Assembly: GCF_965229915.1 (NCBI RefSeq)
Contig: NZ_CBDDJZ010000001.1
Coordinates: 2,418,001 to 2,482,000, forward strand
DNA: 64,000 nucleotides
Direction: 5' to 3'
From: Marinoscillum sp965229915
Lineage (GTDB): Bacteria > Bacteroidota > Bacteroidia > Cytophagales > Cyclobacteriaceae
This document shows positions 32,277-41,426 of the stretch, in pieces (the first letter of the stretch is position 1; each line of letters begins with the position of its first letter). The position numbers were made by a program, and so were the translations under genes. The notes under the pieces were generated by a model. The model saw only the letters and a program-made list of their open reading frames with translations. It ran no database searches and was not told where the DNA came from.

Positions 32277-33037
32277 TATTCGAGTCCCAGTTTCTTTACG
32301 AGTGCCTTTCGCTGACGTTCACGCCTTGCACCAGTAATGATCATCAGTGGTGGATAGATCATGTAGGTGAGACCGGAGGCTAGAAAATTCCAGTTTCCGA
32401 ACAATCCAGTAATCGCTATGAGCGTCGAAATCAGCGGCACCACAGCGAGAAACATGTTTACCTTCAACATGGTCACTGTTTCGAATACTTCATATTCATC
32501 TAGTTCCAGTTCGTCTCTCTTCTTAAGGGCATGCTTATACATGAGGCAAAATGTACCAAAGATCAGCATGGCTCCCACTCCATAAATAATCATGAGATAC
32601 TTGGTGTCTCCCATGGCGATTACCTCGCTGAATGTATATCTGATGATTTGATCGTTTCCTGTGAGCAGTCCAGAATAGAGGTCAAACAAGATAACGAAGA
32701 GAAACTTCAGCGGATAGACATAGATGAGAATCAGGAAAATCAGAAAAGTGTTGTACGAAATAGTGCGCAAATCCTGCAAACCGTACCTAAGGAAGAAAAT
32801 GTAATGCTGATACCAGATCACCATCACCAGCACTACACAAAGCCCAAAAGGAAGTACATCTTTCAGAGAGCCCCACAGTTCATCAAAGGTATGCGGCACT
32901 GAAGATGACAACACAATCAGTGTGATACCCAGTGCAAAAGCGGCATCCGTAAACGCCTCCACCCGGGTTTGATTTTTACCTCGGTAGCGAAAGTGTGGGT
33001 CCAAACCCACTTCCTGGTCTTTGAGCATTTGTCTCAT
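32276..33037 (-). CDS. TMEM175-like (DUF1211) potassium channel family protein
   Basis: A 253-residue membrane protein. The first helix carries the family signature RVEAFTDAAFALGITLIVLS (residues 25-44), where FTD replaces the usual FSD. Then come VIWYQHYIFFLRYGLQDLRT and further helices to about residue 235, giving six hydrophobic segments. Bacterial TMEM175 proteins are tetrameric K+-selective leak channels without the usual selectivity filter. This copy has one six-helix repeat, as in bacteria. It overlaps the downstream DoxX gene by one base. A separate TrkAH uptake system is encoded at 41427-44226. Confidence 0.85.
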   Translation of the reverse strand: MRQMLKDQEVGLDPHFRYRGKNQTRVEAFTDAAFALGITLIVLSSSVPHTFDELWGSLKDVLPFGLCVVLVMVIWYQHYIFFLRYGLQDLRTISYNTFLIFLILIYVYPLKFLFVILFDLYSGLLTGNDQIIRYTFSEVIAMGDTKYLMIIYGVGAMLIFGTFCLMYKHALKKRDELELDEYEVFETVTMLKVNMFLAVVPLISTLIAITGLFGNWNFLASGLTYMIYPPLMIITGARRERQRKALVKKLGLE

Positions 33038-33309
33038 GCCTGAAAATAGTTAATTCTGCTCAAATAACTGAAGATTCCCTTGTCTGGCTTGCGAAAGATG
33101 ATAGCAGGTAGAATTATTTTTCTGGTGCAGGACTTATTAGACAGTGAGCATGGGAACAATCCTGCGGTGCCTAACTGATAAAGGATCAAATTCAATTAAT
33201 GGCCTTCAACTAAGACAAAACGGCCAGGCCTCCAAAACTTAAAATGTTGTTTACTTGGAAATATATTAAACAACTCATTAGCTTACTTAACAGATTGTTC
33301 TTCATAGCT

Positions 33310-34185
33310 ATGAATCGACTATTGCTCACATTGGGTTTGGGTTTTTCAATTTTGATGGTTCAAGGACAAGTAACTTTTCATGTTGGTGGCAACTATACTC
33401 TTCTTGCCAGTCACACCAAACACTTTAACTCCCAGCCAGTAACTGGAAATACAGGCTTTTCATCTCTTCAAGCAGCCTATACGATCAAAGAATCTTTTGC
33501 CAATGGACCTGGACTTAGTCTTCACCTAAGCTATGGACGAGCATTGGGCAACGCCATTAAGATTGAGGCAGGATTAGGATATGAACTATTGACCTATCAA
33601 CGTCAACTTGAGATTTTTTTTGAGGAAACTGACAACCTATTCGTTGATCCAGACAACCCAGCAATTGTAGGTGAGCCACTTTTCGCAGATCCATTTGGTG
33701 ATGTCTCTCCTGTTATTGAAAATTCTGACAACTATGGGAAAACAAAATTACACTATCTCATGCTTCCGGTAATGGCAAGTATTTCTCCAATGAAGCGAAT
33801 TCGAATAGGTGGCACATTGATAATATCGTCATTGCTGGCAGTTACAGAAACGACCAATGAGCTTTCCTACAGTTTGAATTTTAACTCACTGCAGGATTTG
33901 GATACCAACAATGACGGCATAATTTCTATAGTGGAGTATAATCAGGGCCTTATAGGTTCATATGAAGTGCGTGAAAAGACTAGCCACACCAAAAAAGGAT
34001 ATAACCCTTTACAAATCAGTGCTGGAATAAATGTCACCTATGACCTGTTACGATCGATAGCTCTCGGAGCCCAATACACTCAGGGTTTAACTTCTATCTA
34101 CTCAGAAGAGAAAATCATCACTGAAGATGTTCTTCCCAGCAGGATATCACTATCCTTGTCTATCAGGCTCTTAGATCGAGGCTAA
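33310..34185 (+). CDS. outer-membrane beta-barrel protein with EF-hand loop
   Basis: The start at 33310 gives the signal peptide MNRLLLTLGLGFSILMVQGQ; an in-frame ATG at 33244 would add 22 residues ahead of it and is less likely. The mature protein (about 270 residues) alternates strands and loops as in Bacteroidota porin-like barrels (GLSLHLSYGRALGNAIKIEA, LRSIALGAQYTQGLTSIYSE). A canonical EF-hand loop, DTNNDGIISIVE (198-209), sits in one loop, with D, N, D and E at positions 1, 3, 5 and 12. It may bind calcium at the surface. The end overlaps the convergent lipoprotein gene by four bases. Confidence 0.75.
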   Translation: MNRLLLTLGLGFSILMVQGQVTFHVGGNYTLLASHTKHFNSQPVTGNTGFSSLQAAYTIKESFANGPGLSLHLSYGRALGNAIKIEAGLGYELLTYQRQLEIFFEETDNLFVDPDNPAIVGEPLFADPFGDVSPVIENSDNYGKTKLHYLMLPVMASISPMKRIRIGGTLIISSLLAVTETTNELSYSLNFNSLQDLDTNNDGIISIVEYNQGLIGSYEVREKTSHTKKGYNPLQISAGINVTYDLLRSIALGAQYTQGLTSIYSEEKIITEDVLPSRISLSLSIRLLDRG

Positions 34186-35318
34186 TACCCTCGATAGTAA
34201 TTCCGCACTTTGGCTATAACCTGATCATAAAGAGGTGCTGTAAACTCTTCAAACATCCATTGTGGATTGGGGACGGATGCTTCCAAAGTATTCACCATTT
34301 CCAGTTCTTCCTCACTCAGTGCTCGTTCGTCACCATTGAAAGACGCCCATCGAATGGACCAGGTATATTCACTTGGGAACTTCTCCTGTGTAATCACTTT
34401 ATTCTTATCATTGTCATAGATCTTGAAGTCCAATAAACCGGATCCGGTTATGGCTTTTTCATGTACGGTGAGCTTGGCTTTCACCGTGCCATAGATGTCC
34501 TCTCCGTCGCGAGTAGCAATCACCACGCTATCTCTGCTCACCTCCCGGGTATTCTTGCTGCTAAATACATTACCGAGTGAAAACCGATCAAACTCCATGC
34601 GGATGATGTGATCCACATATTCCAGCTGCTCCGCCTCCGCCTCAGACGGAGTATAAAACCTCACATATTCGTTTACTCGGGTATTGTGCAGGTATTCATT
34701 GATTTTATTGACAAAGAACTCATGCTTCACATTGAGCAAACGGCCCGGAGATGGAATATCCTCGACCACCACACGTAACGTAGCGTAGTACATAGCTTCC
34801 TGAAGCTTTTCTTCGACATCCTTGTAACGTGGAACAAAATCCCGAACGACTAGAAAATGCTCATGAGCCTCTATTGCCTTAATTCTGTCTTTTTTGAACT
34901 TCAAAGCCTCCACTCCCAAATCATACCGCACTTCAGCAGCATTCCTTTTCGCAGAAGCCAGTTCAGCATCATACTTTACCGGGTTTGGCACTACTTCTCT
35001 ACAACCTGGGCACCTCAGTATCTCATCATACAAGAAGTTGATCTGCTGATAATCCCTGGCTATGCTTTCCCACTTCAACAAATCGTTAGAAGCTTTCGCT
35101 CTATTGACATTATTGATATGGGTTTCTACAGCATATTTATAAGCTTTCTTTAAGGTAACAGTAGCTTTCTTATGATCATCATTAGACCTCAGACGATTCA
35201 CGGCCTGTGCTACTGCCTTGTCATAATTGCCTCTTTTTAGGGCCTTTTTACCGCTGGCACAGCTCAGCAAACTGCCCATTACGATTAGAATCAATGCTAG
35301 TTGTAAATATCTTTTCAT
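34182..35318 (-). CDS. TPR-like lipoprotein of unknown function
   Basis: A 378-residue protein with a lipoprotein signal (LILIVMGSLLSC). The N-terminal half has TPR-like helices (ALKRGNYDKAVAQAVNRLRS, LGVEALKFKKDRIKAIEAHE) and a CPGC pair near residue 103. The C-terminal half is mixed alpha/beta (LEYVDHIIRMEFDRFSLGNV, LLDFKIYDNDKNKVITQEKF). It resembles a conserved Bacteroidota lipoprotein family without an assigned function. It is a single gene on the minus strand with a 136 bp divergent region shared with the small gene at 35455. Confidence 0.75.
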   Translation of the reverse strand: MKRYLQLALILIVMGSLLSCASGKKALKRGNYDKAVAQAVNRLRSNDDHKKATVTLKKAYKYAVETHINNVNRAKASNDLLKWESIARDYQQINFLYDEILRCPGCREVVPNPVKYDAELASAKRNAAEVRYDLGVEALKFKKDRIKAIEAHEHFLVVRDFVPRYKDVEEKLQEAMYYATLRVVVEDIPSPGRLLNVKHEFFVNKINEYLHNTRVNEYVRFYTPSEAEAEQLEYVDHIIRMEFDRFSLGNVFSSKNTREVSRDSVVIATRDGEDIYGTVKAKLTVHEKAITGSGLLDFKIYDNDKNKVITQEKFPSEYTWSIRWASFNGDERALSEEELEMVNTLEASVPNPQWMFEEFTAPLYDQVIAKVRNYYRGY

Positions 35319-35394
35319 GATCAGGTGATTAGCGAGTACTAAGATACGGATACCAGAAATAATGCCAATCAGAGATGACGATCTTAATTTAGTC

Positions 35395-35402
35395 TAGTTT
35401 TG
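35395..35402 (+). promoter_or_regulatory. -7 promoter box for the 90-residue gene
   Basis: TAGTTTTG matches TAnnTTTG and lies 53 bp upstream of the ATG at 35455. It is the same octamer as in the tRNA-Phe promoter. A -33 element is not clear. Confidence 0.5.
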
Positions 35403-35454
35403 TATTGGAAAATTTCATATTTTCAGCATGAATTAACCAAATCGCCAAATTTTT

Positions 35455-35727
35455 ATGTCACTTATTGCGAAAGATTTCGTCCCGGAAAAAACCAAGGGCG
35501 GGATGTTCAAGTCTGGAAAAATGCAAACATTCCAGGAAGTACTAGACCTTGCTAATGCCTGGATTTCTGAGAACCCGCAAATCAAGGTAGTTAATGTAGA
35601 AACAGTGGTACTCCCCAACATCCATGAAAAAGATGAGGATGGCAGCACAGATACCGAACTGTGGACTGCAGGAGAGTCGAGCTCTCATTGGTACCAGATT
35701 GTGAGGGTTTGGTATAAGGATGCCTGA
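35455..35727 (+). CDS. small conserved hypothetical protein
   Basis: A 90-residue soluble protein: DFVPEKTKGGMFKSGKMQTF, then QEVLDLANAWISENPQIKVV, NVETVVLPNI, an acidic loop EKDEDGSTDTE and WTAGESSSHWYQIVRVWYKD. The compact helix-strand-strand pattern and tryptophans at the end suggest a folded domain. I recall similar proteins in other phyla but can name no family. It is preceded by a promoter box and its stop abuts the stop of the convergent permease gene. Function unknown. Confidence 0.7.
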   Translation: MSLIAKDFVPEKTKGGMFKSGKMQTFQEVLDLANAWISENPQIKVVNVETVVLPNIHEKDEDGSTDTELWTAGESSSHWYQIVRVWYKDA

Positions 35728-38286
35728 TTAGATCTCCTTTCTCAATACCTCCAAAGGACTCTGGCTGATCACATCACGGCTGTTGGCCAGACCAATCAGC
35801 ACAGTCATGAAAGTGACTGCCAGAGTCACTAAAATCATCTGACCAAAGTCTGGAACAAAGACAAATTCAAACACAAACTTGCCGAGTAGTGTGGTGAGAA
35901 TTGTGGCGATCAAAAGCCCGGAAAGTGCGCCAAGTCCTCCAAGGAAAAAGTACTCGGCAAAGATGATCTTCCACAGTTTGGTACTAGAGGCTCCCAGAGT
36001 TCTCAAAAGCACGTTTTCACGCATCCGCTGAAAACGACTCAACACAATAGAGCTGATGAGCATAATCACACCTGTACCGATACTGAAAAAAGCCATAAAC
36101 CGAATGACAAAGGCTATTTTCCCCAGAATGTCTTCCAGCGTTTTCAAGATCAGTTCCAAGTCAATGATGGACACATTAGGATAACTACGCACCACTGCTT
36201 GCTGATAACGAGCAGACAGTTCGTTGTTTTGGATTCGGGTGATCAATACATGAAACTGTGGGGCTCGCTCCAATACACCTTCAGGGAAAAGCACCAAAAA
36301 ATTCGTTTGTACACGTCTCCAGTCGATCTCTCTAAAGCTTCCAATGTAAGTTTTGATCAAAGCTCCCTGTACGTTCCAGAGCACCTCATCACCGATTTCG
36401 AGTTCCAGACTCTCAGCCCATCCACTTGCAAAAGAGATGAAGATACTATCCCCAGGTTCAATCTTGGGTGTCCACTCACCCGCTACCAGCGTTTCAGAAT
36501 CAATCAGACTATCCCGGTAAGTAATCCGATACTCTCGGTCGTACACCCAATCCCTAATGTTCACCGTGGTATCCTCTTCAGCTTCTCGCTTGGTCACTCC
36601 ATTGATCTCTTCCAACCGCATGGTAACGATAGGTACTTCTTGCAGCACCGGCAAGTCATAATCTAGTGTGAGTTGTTTGATTTCCTCCTTTTGAGGGGTT
36701 TGGATATCAAAAAGCACAGTATTGGGGCGATCATCCGCTCCGCTGATAGAAACCCGGTCTACCAATAAATCCTGCATGAACAGAAGAGTGGCAATAAACG
36801 CAGTGCCCAAACCAAGTGTGGTTATCAACAGAGAAGTTTGGTTGTGTGGCCTGTACAAATTGGACAATCCTTGTCGCCAAACATAAGGAATCGTATCTGG
36901 TAGTAGCCTCTTGATGGCTAGTGCTAAACCCCTCCCGATCAACCCAAGTATAAATATGGTGAGCAGTAACCCAGAGGTAAAAATGGCAGCATCTCCCCAG
37001 TGACCTACCTGTAAGTACACGAGTACCAGCAAAAACACAAAGATTACTACACCGACACCTATTTGAACCTTATCAAAGCGAATGTTCCGTTGATTGAGAT
37101 CCGCACGGATAGCTTGCAATGGGCTCACATTTCTAAGTGATACCAGGGAGATCAGAGCAAACAACATAGACACAACAACGCCTATGGAGATCCCACTGAG
37201 GACTGATAGCAATGAAAAAGTTGGCTCTAGATCTACTGGAATAAATTCTTTCACCAGCTCAGGCAGGTATACATGCAAACCAACCCCGATCAACGCACCA
37301 ATAGCAGACCCAATGAATCCGAATATTCCCACCTGAATCAGGAAGATACTAATCGCTTGCCCAGATTTCATCCCCAGACACCTGAGTGTAGCGACTATCC
37401 CTACTTTCTCTTTGGTGTAAACATACATGGAGCTAGCCACTCCGATGCAGCCCAGTAGTAGTGCAGTAAACGCCACTAACTCCAGGAAATTCGTCAGGTC
37501 TTTAAATGCGCGACCCGTATCTTCCTTGCGCTCTTCTATATCGTCGATGCTGTAGCCTTTTTGATCCGCTACATCCACAAGCTTGGACCACTTGCCAGTA
37601 GTATCCACTTCACTGCTAAACTGAAAGTAATTGAGGTAATTGACCCGGCTACCTTTCTTTAAAAGATCCGTCTGGTCCAAGTGATTGAAAGGAATATACA
37701 CCACAGGAGCAGCCGTAGCTCCTATATCCGTTTGGCCGGGAATCTTTTGGAGCCGACCGATGATTTTAAACTTGCCCTCCCCAATCTTTACTGAGTCACC
37801 AATCTCCACATTGTATTGGATCATCAATTTCTCATCTACCAGTGCAAACTCTCCTTGCTGAAACTGACTTGAAGCCTCCTCAGGTATGGTCTCAATAGCT
37901 CCATAATAAGGGTACTTACCGGATAATGCACGAACCTGAGCCAATCGGGTGCCATCCGTACTCGGGAAATAGACCATCGAAGCGAAGTACACTTCTCTGG
38001 ACATCTCAGGAGCTAGCTCATAGAAAGCAAACATCAAACTATCTTCAAGTGGTTGGTTTCCCTTCACCTCTATGTCAGCACCTATCAGCGATTTGGCTTG
38101 ATTATCAATCTCTTGCAGTAGATTCTCTCTGAAACTGGTAATACCGACCAACGCAGCAATACCCAAAGAAATAGACAAAATGAAAAGCATTAGTTTGCCT
38201 TTACTCTTTCGGCTATCTCTCCAGGCCATCTTTAGTGGCCAGGTAGCGGAATACTTAGAAGGTTGTATTTTGGTTCGTTTATCCAT
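35728..38286 (-). CDS. ABC transporter permease, FtsX-like, YbbP type
   Basis: About 852 residues from the ATG at 38286 (MDKRTKIQPSKYSATWPLKM); an in-frame ATG at 38307 would add seven residues. The layout is an N-terminal helix (LMLFILSISLGIAALVGITS), a large periplasmic MacB-type domain (about 50-250), three helices, a short central helix pair, a second periplasmic domain and three C-terminal helices ending SRDVISQSPLEVLRKEI. This duplicated FtsX architecture matches YbbP-like permeases that work with LolD-like ATPases, here the next gene upstream (73 bp). The substrate is unknown; lipid or lipoprotein handling is typical of the fold. In E. coli ybbA-ybbP lies beside tesA, and a TesA-like gene is divergent here too. 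Confidence 0.88.
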   Translation of the reverse strand: MDKRTKIQPSKYSATWPLKMAWRDSRKSKGKLMLFILSISLGIAALVGITSFRENLLQEIDNQAKSLIGADIEVKGNQPLEDSLMFAFYELAPEMSREVYFASMVYFPSTDGTRLAQVRALSGKYPYYGAIETIPEEASSQFQQGEFALVDEKLMIQYNVEIGDSVKIGEGKFKIIGRLQKIPGQTDIGATAAPVVYIPFNHLDQTDLLKKGSRVNYLNYFQFSSEVDTTGKWSKLVDVADQKGYSIDDIEERKEDTGRAFKDLTNFLELVAFTALLLGCIGVASSMYVYTKEKVGIVATLRCLGMKSGQAISIFLIQVGIFGFIGSAIGALIGVGLHVYLPELVKEFIPVDLEPTFSLLSVLSGISIGVVVSMLFALISLVSLRNVSPLQAIRADLNQRNIRFDKVQIGVGVVIFVFLLVLVYLQVGHWGDAAIFTSGLLLTIFILGLIGRGLALAIKRLLPDTIPYVWRQGLSNLYRPHNQTSLLITTLGLGTAFIATLLFMQDLLVDRVSISGADDRPNTVLFDIQTPQKEEIKQLTLDYDLPVLQEVPIVTMRLEEINGVTKREAEEDTTVNIRDWVYDREYRITYRDSLIDSETLVAGEWTPKIEPGDSIFISFASGWAESLELEIGDEVLWNVQGALIKTYIGSFREIDWRRVQTNFLVLFPEGVLERAPQFHVLITRIQNNELSARYQQAVVRSYPNVSIIDLELILKTLEDILGKIAFVIRFMAFFSIGTGVIMLISSIVLSRFQRMRENVLLRTLGASSTKLWKIIFAEYFFLGGLGALSGLLIATILTTLLGKFVFEFVFVPDFGQMILVTLAVTFMTVLIGLANSRDVISQSPLEVLRKEI

Positions 38287-38359
38287 GGAATATGTTTTAG
38301 GTTCCATGTTTTAGGTTGATTTCTGAGTGCTACTTTAACCTAAAACTTACAACCTGAAA

Positions 38360-39028
38360 TTAGGAAACTATTTTCCCTCCTTTCAACTTCAAAATTCGGT
38401 CTGTTTTATGCGCCAGGGCATCATCATGTGTGACGATCACTAAAGTAGTTCCCTGTTCCTTGTTGATTTCAAAGAGTAAAGATTCGATGGAGTGACTGGT
38501 TTCTTCATCGAGGTTGCCTGTGGGCTCATCTGCGAAGAGTATTTTGGGCCTGTTAGCAAATGCTCTGGCTATGGCGACACGCTGCTGCTCCCCTCCAGAC
38601 AACTGGCTGGGATAGTGCTCATATCGATCACCAAGACCCACTCTGCTCAGAAGTTCTTTCGCAAAAGCAGAGATGTTCTTTTCACCGCGTAGCTCCAAAG
38701 GCACCATCACGTTCTCCAAAGCTGTGAGTGTGGGGATCAACTGAAAGTTTTGGAAAATAAAACCCACCTCCTGATTTCTCAATTGGGCCAGTTCATCCTC
38801 ACTTAGTTTGTTTAACACGATGTTATCTAGAGATACAGAACCGTTCGTAGCTCGATCGAGTCCGGCGCATAAGCCCAGCAAGGTTGTTTTACCACTGCCA
38901 GAGGGACCAACAATAGACATGGTTTTACCTTCTTCCAGCTGAAAGTTAATTTCATCCAGAACTTTGATCTCTCTTGATCCGCTTTTGAATGTTTTAGATA
39001 GAGCGGATACTTCAAGTATTGCAGACAT
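38360..39028 (-). CDS. ABC transporter ATP-binding protein, YbbA/LolD type
   Basis: A 222-residue ATPase of the LolD/MacB class: Walker A GPSGSGKTT (41-49), Q-loop FIFQNFQLIPT, signature LSGGEQQRVAIARA (143-156), Walker B ILFADEPTG and a switch histidine in VIVTHDD. It should power the permease encoded downstream at 35728-38286. The opposite strand carries a TesA-like esterase gene across a 220 bp region with an 11 bp perfect inverted repeat. The neighbourhood ybbA-ybbP-tesA is conserved in many bacteria, which supports the assignment. Confidence 0.92.
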   Translation of the reverse strand: MSAILEVSALSKTFKSGSREIKVLDEINFQLEEGKTMSIVGPSGSGKTTLLGLCAGLDRATNGSVSLDNIVLNKLSEDELAQLRNQEVGFIFQNFQLIPTLTALENVMVPLELRGEKNISAFAKELLSRVGLGDRYEHYPSQLSGGEQQRVAIARAFANRPKILFADEPTGNLDEETSHSIESLLFEINKEQGTTLVIVTHDDALAHKTDRILKLKGGKIVS

Positions 39029-39165
39029 TTATCTTGAGTTTAAAAAGATAAAAACGTAATCGCTTAAATCATGTTTATTAATCCTGAATTTAATGACTAA
39101 AACGCTCAACAGCATTTTTGTCTAGATTAACCTTGACCAAACTATGTTTTCATCAGCCTAGCAGG

Positions 39166-39191
39166 CAAATTTCGTTAAACAACGAAATTTG
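39166..39191. promoter_or_regulatory. perfect 11 bp inverted repeat in a divergent promoter region
   Basis: CAAATTTCGTT and AACGAAATTTG are perfect inverted copies around the spacer AAAC. There is no T run on either side, so it is not a terminator. It lies between the divergent ABC ATPase and esterase genes, where an operator acting on one or both would be expected. Confidence 0.5.
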
Positions 39192-39248
39192 GGTTAATTT
39201 CGAGACTTGACCTTGCAAAACCTGACTGATCAGATCAAAGACTCCAGT

Positions 39249-39950
39249 ATGGTAAGATATACAATGTACATTTTGTTGGCATTCACCAGCTTTATATACT
39301 CCTGTGGAAATGCTGACAAAACTCAAGCTCAGCAACAGACTTCAGCAGAGTCCCAAGTAACAGAGGCACCAAAAGAAAAGTCGACACCTGTTATTCTGTT
39401 CTTTGGAAACAGCATTACTGCCGGGTACCAACTAGACATCAAAGATGCATTTCCCGCTTTGATTCAAAATCGATTGGATTCACTTGGATATACATATAAA
39501 GTAGTCAATGCCGGTCTCAGCGGTGAAACATCGGCTGGCGGTCTCAATCGGATTGACTGGGTGCTTCAGACTGTTCCAGACATCTTTGTGCTGGAACTTG
39601 GTGCCAATGATGGTCTTCGTGGATTAGATTTGGATGAAACTAAGAAAAATCTAAAAGGCATCATCAACAAAGTGCGAGAAGCTAATCCAGACGTCAAAAT
39701 TATACTGGCAGGTATGCAAGTGCCTCCCAATCTGGGCAATGAGTATACAGGTAAATTCCAAGGTATGTTTAGCGAAATAGCTGAAGAGTCGAATACAGAA
39801 TTGATTCCTTTTCTCCTGGATGGAGTAGCTGGAAACCCTGATCTTAACCTGAACGACGGCATTCACCCCACTCCCGAAGGACATCAAATTGTGGCCGAAA
39901 ACGTATGGCCTATCTTACAACCACTCCTGGAAAAAGAACCTAACTCATGA
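39249..39950 (+). CDS. TesA-like SGNH/GDSL arylesterase lipoprotein
   Basis: From the ATG at 39249 the product is 233 residues with a lipoprotein signal (YILLAFTSFIYSC); an upstream TTG at 39207 would add 14 polar residues and spoil the signal. The four SGNH blocks are present: FFGNSITAGYQ (nucleophile Ser), NAGLSGETSAGG (Gly), LELGANDGLRG (Asn) and NDGIHPTPEGH (Asp/His). Relatives hydrolyse acyl esters, thioesters and lysophospholipids in the periplasm. Its stop overlaps the AGCS symporter start by four bases, so the two are coupled, although the functional link is unclear. Confidence 0.9.
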   Translation: MVRYTMYILLAFTSFIYSCGNADKTQAQQQTSAESQVTEAPKEKSTPVILFFGNSITAGYQLDIKDAFPALIQNRLDSLGYTYKVVNAGLSGETSAGGLNRIDWVLQTVPDIFVLELGANDGLRGLDLDETKKNLKGIINKVREANPDVKIILAGMQVPPNLGNEYTGKFQGMFSEIAEESNTELIPFLLDGVAGNPDLNLNDGIHPTPEGHQIVAENVWPILQPLLEKEPNS

Positions 39951-41308
39951 CGCTAGAACAGTTTTTTGCTGCAGCCTCAGATTTTATCTGGGGGATGCCT
40001 TTATTGGTATTGTTACTTGGAGGAGGGTTCTTCTTCATGGTCTATTCCAGGTTTTTGCCATTTAGATATTTCCGCCACGCGGTAAATGTCTTGCGAGGAA
40101 AATACGACGATCCAGATGATCCTGGAGACATCAATCATTTCCAGGCACTCTCCGGAGCTCTTGCAGCCACTATTGGTATGGGAAATATCAGTGGTGTAGC
40201 TCTTGCCATCTTTGCAGGAGGGCCAGGAGCCATCTTTTGGATGTGGGTAAGTGCATTCTTCGGTATGGCCACCAAATTTTTCACCTGTACCTTATCCGTC
40301 ATGTATCGTGGACCAGACTCAGAAGGAGAACTCCAAGGAGGCCCCATGTATTACATCCGGGAGGGTTTGGGGAAAAACTGGATGCCTCTAGCCATCTTTT
40401 TTTCTGTGGTAGGCTTCTTTGGTGCCACGCCAGTCTTTCAGGCCAATCAAATGGTGGTCGTGATTAGAGACGTCTTCCTGGAACCTTATGGATTGGCATT
40501 TAAAGATCAATTCTTTACTGACCTGACGGTTGGTTTAGTCATTGCGGTCCTGGTTGCAGCAGTTATACTCGGCGGGATTAAACGAATCGGTAATGTGGCC
40601 TCTAAATTGGTCCCTGCGATGGTACTGCTCTACACAGGTAGTGTGGTGCTGATACTACTGCTGAACTATGCGGAGGTGATCCCATCGTTCTTGTTCATCA
40701 TAGAAGATGCCTTTTCGGCAAAAGCAGCACTAGGTGGAGCTTTTGGTATGATTGTCATTGAAGGAGCCAAACGAGCGGCTTTCTCCAACGAAGCAGGTAT
40801 AGGGACAGCTCCCATGATGCATGGAGCTGCCAAAACCAAAGAACCTGTGAGGGAGGGTCTGGTGGCCATGCTCGGGCCTGCCATCGATACGCTGGTTATT
40901 TGTACCATGACAGGTCTATGCATCATCATCACTGGTGTATGGAACTCAGGAGAAGCCAACGGAATACTTCTCACAGCAAGTGCTTTTGCCAAGTCTTTGC
41001 CAGGTTTCGGACCGATTATCCTATTGATTTGTGTGATCATCTTTGCCATTACCACCGTTTTCGGTCTGGCCTATTACGGACAAAAATGTTTGTCATTCTT
41101 AATAGGAGTACGATATGGACGGTTGTTCAACTACTGGTACATTGCCTTGATTATCGTAGGTTCCGTGTCCAGCCTGAGTATGGTGGTCAATATTGTGTTC
41201 GTAGCATATGGACTCATGTCTATCCCTACCATGATTGGAGCGATCATGCTGGCACCCAAGGTAGTGCGTGCTTCCAGGGCGTACTTCAGCCAGGTAGTAG
41301 AAAAGTAG
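39947..41308 (+). CDS. alanine/glycine:cation symporter family (AGCS) permease
   Basis: A 453-residue membrane protein with about eleven helices. The AGCS signature is clear: LSGALAATIGMGNISGVALA, IFAGGPGAIFWMWVSAFFGM, ATKFFTCTLSVMYRG and GPMYYIREGLG, and the late AAFSNEAGIGTAPMMHGAAK. Members import D- or L-alanine or glycine with sodium. Exact substrate preference cannot be read. It overlaps the esterase gene by four bases (ATGA) and is followed by a 118 bp gap before trkA. Confidence 0.92.
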   Translation: MTLEQFFAAASDFIWGMPLLVLLLGGGFFFMVYSRFLPFRYFRHAVNVLRGKYDDPDDPGDINHFQALSGALAATIGMGNISGVALAIFAGGPGAIFWMWVSAFFGMATKFFTCTLSVMYRGPDSEGELQGGPMYYIREGLGKNWMPLAIFFSVVGFFGATPVFQANQMVVVIRDVFLEPYGLAFKDQFFTDLTVGLVIAVLVAAVILGGIKRIGNVASKLVPAMVLLYTGSVVLILLLNYAEVIPSFLFIIEDAFSAKAALGGAFGMIVIEGAKRAAFSNEAGIGTAPMMHGAAKTKEPVREGLVAMLGPAIDTLVICTMTGLCIIITGVWNSGEANGILLTASAFAKSLPGFGPIILLICVIIFAITTVFGLAYYGQKCLSFLIGVRYGRLFNYWYIALIIVGSVSSLSMVVNIVFVAYGLMSIPTMIGAIMLAPKVVRASRAYFSQVVEK

Positions 41309-41426
41309 CAAAAACACCTGGATAATGGTATCGAACGTTTCTTCCGAAAGTCTTGTCGAATATGAACTCTAAGTTTGGTTCTCTGGTTATAGATTGTCTT
41401 ATATTTACCGCCATTAAGGAAATGCT

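Noticed and set aside
33038..33309. A gene or RNA in the 270 bp gap before the barrel protein
   Set aside because: No frame with coding character, no stable hairpin and no clear promoter box was seen.
39207..39248. TTG start for the TesA-like esterase
   Set aside because: It would put 14 polar residues in front of a good lipoprotein signal that begins at the ATG at 39249.
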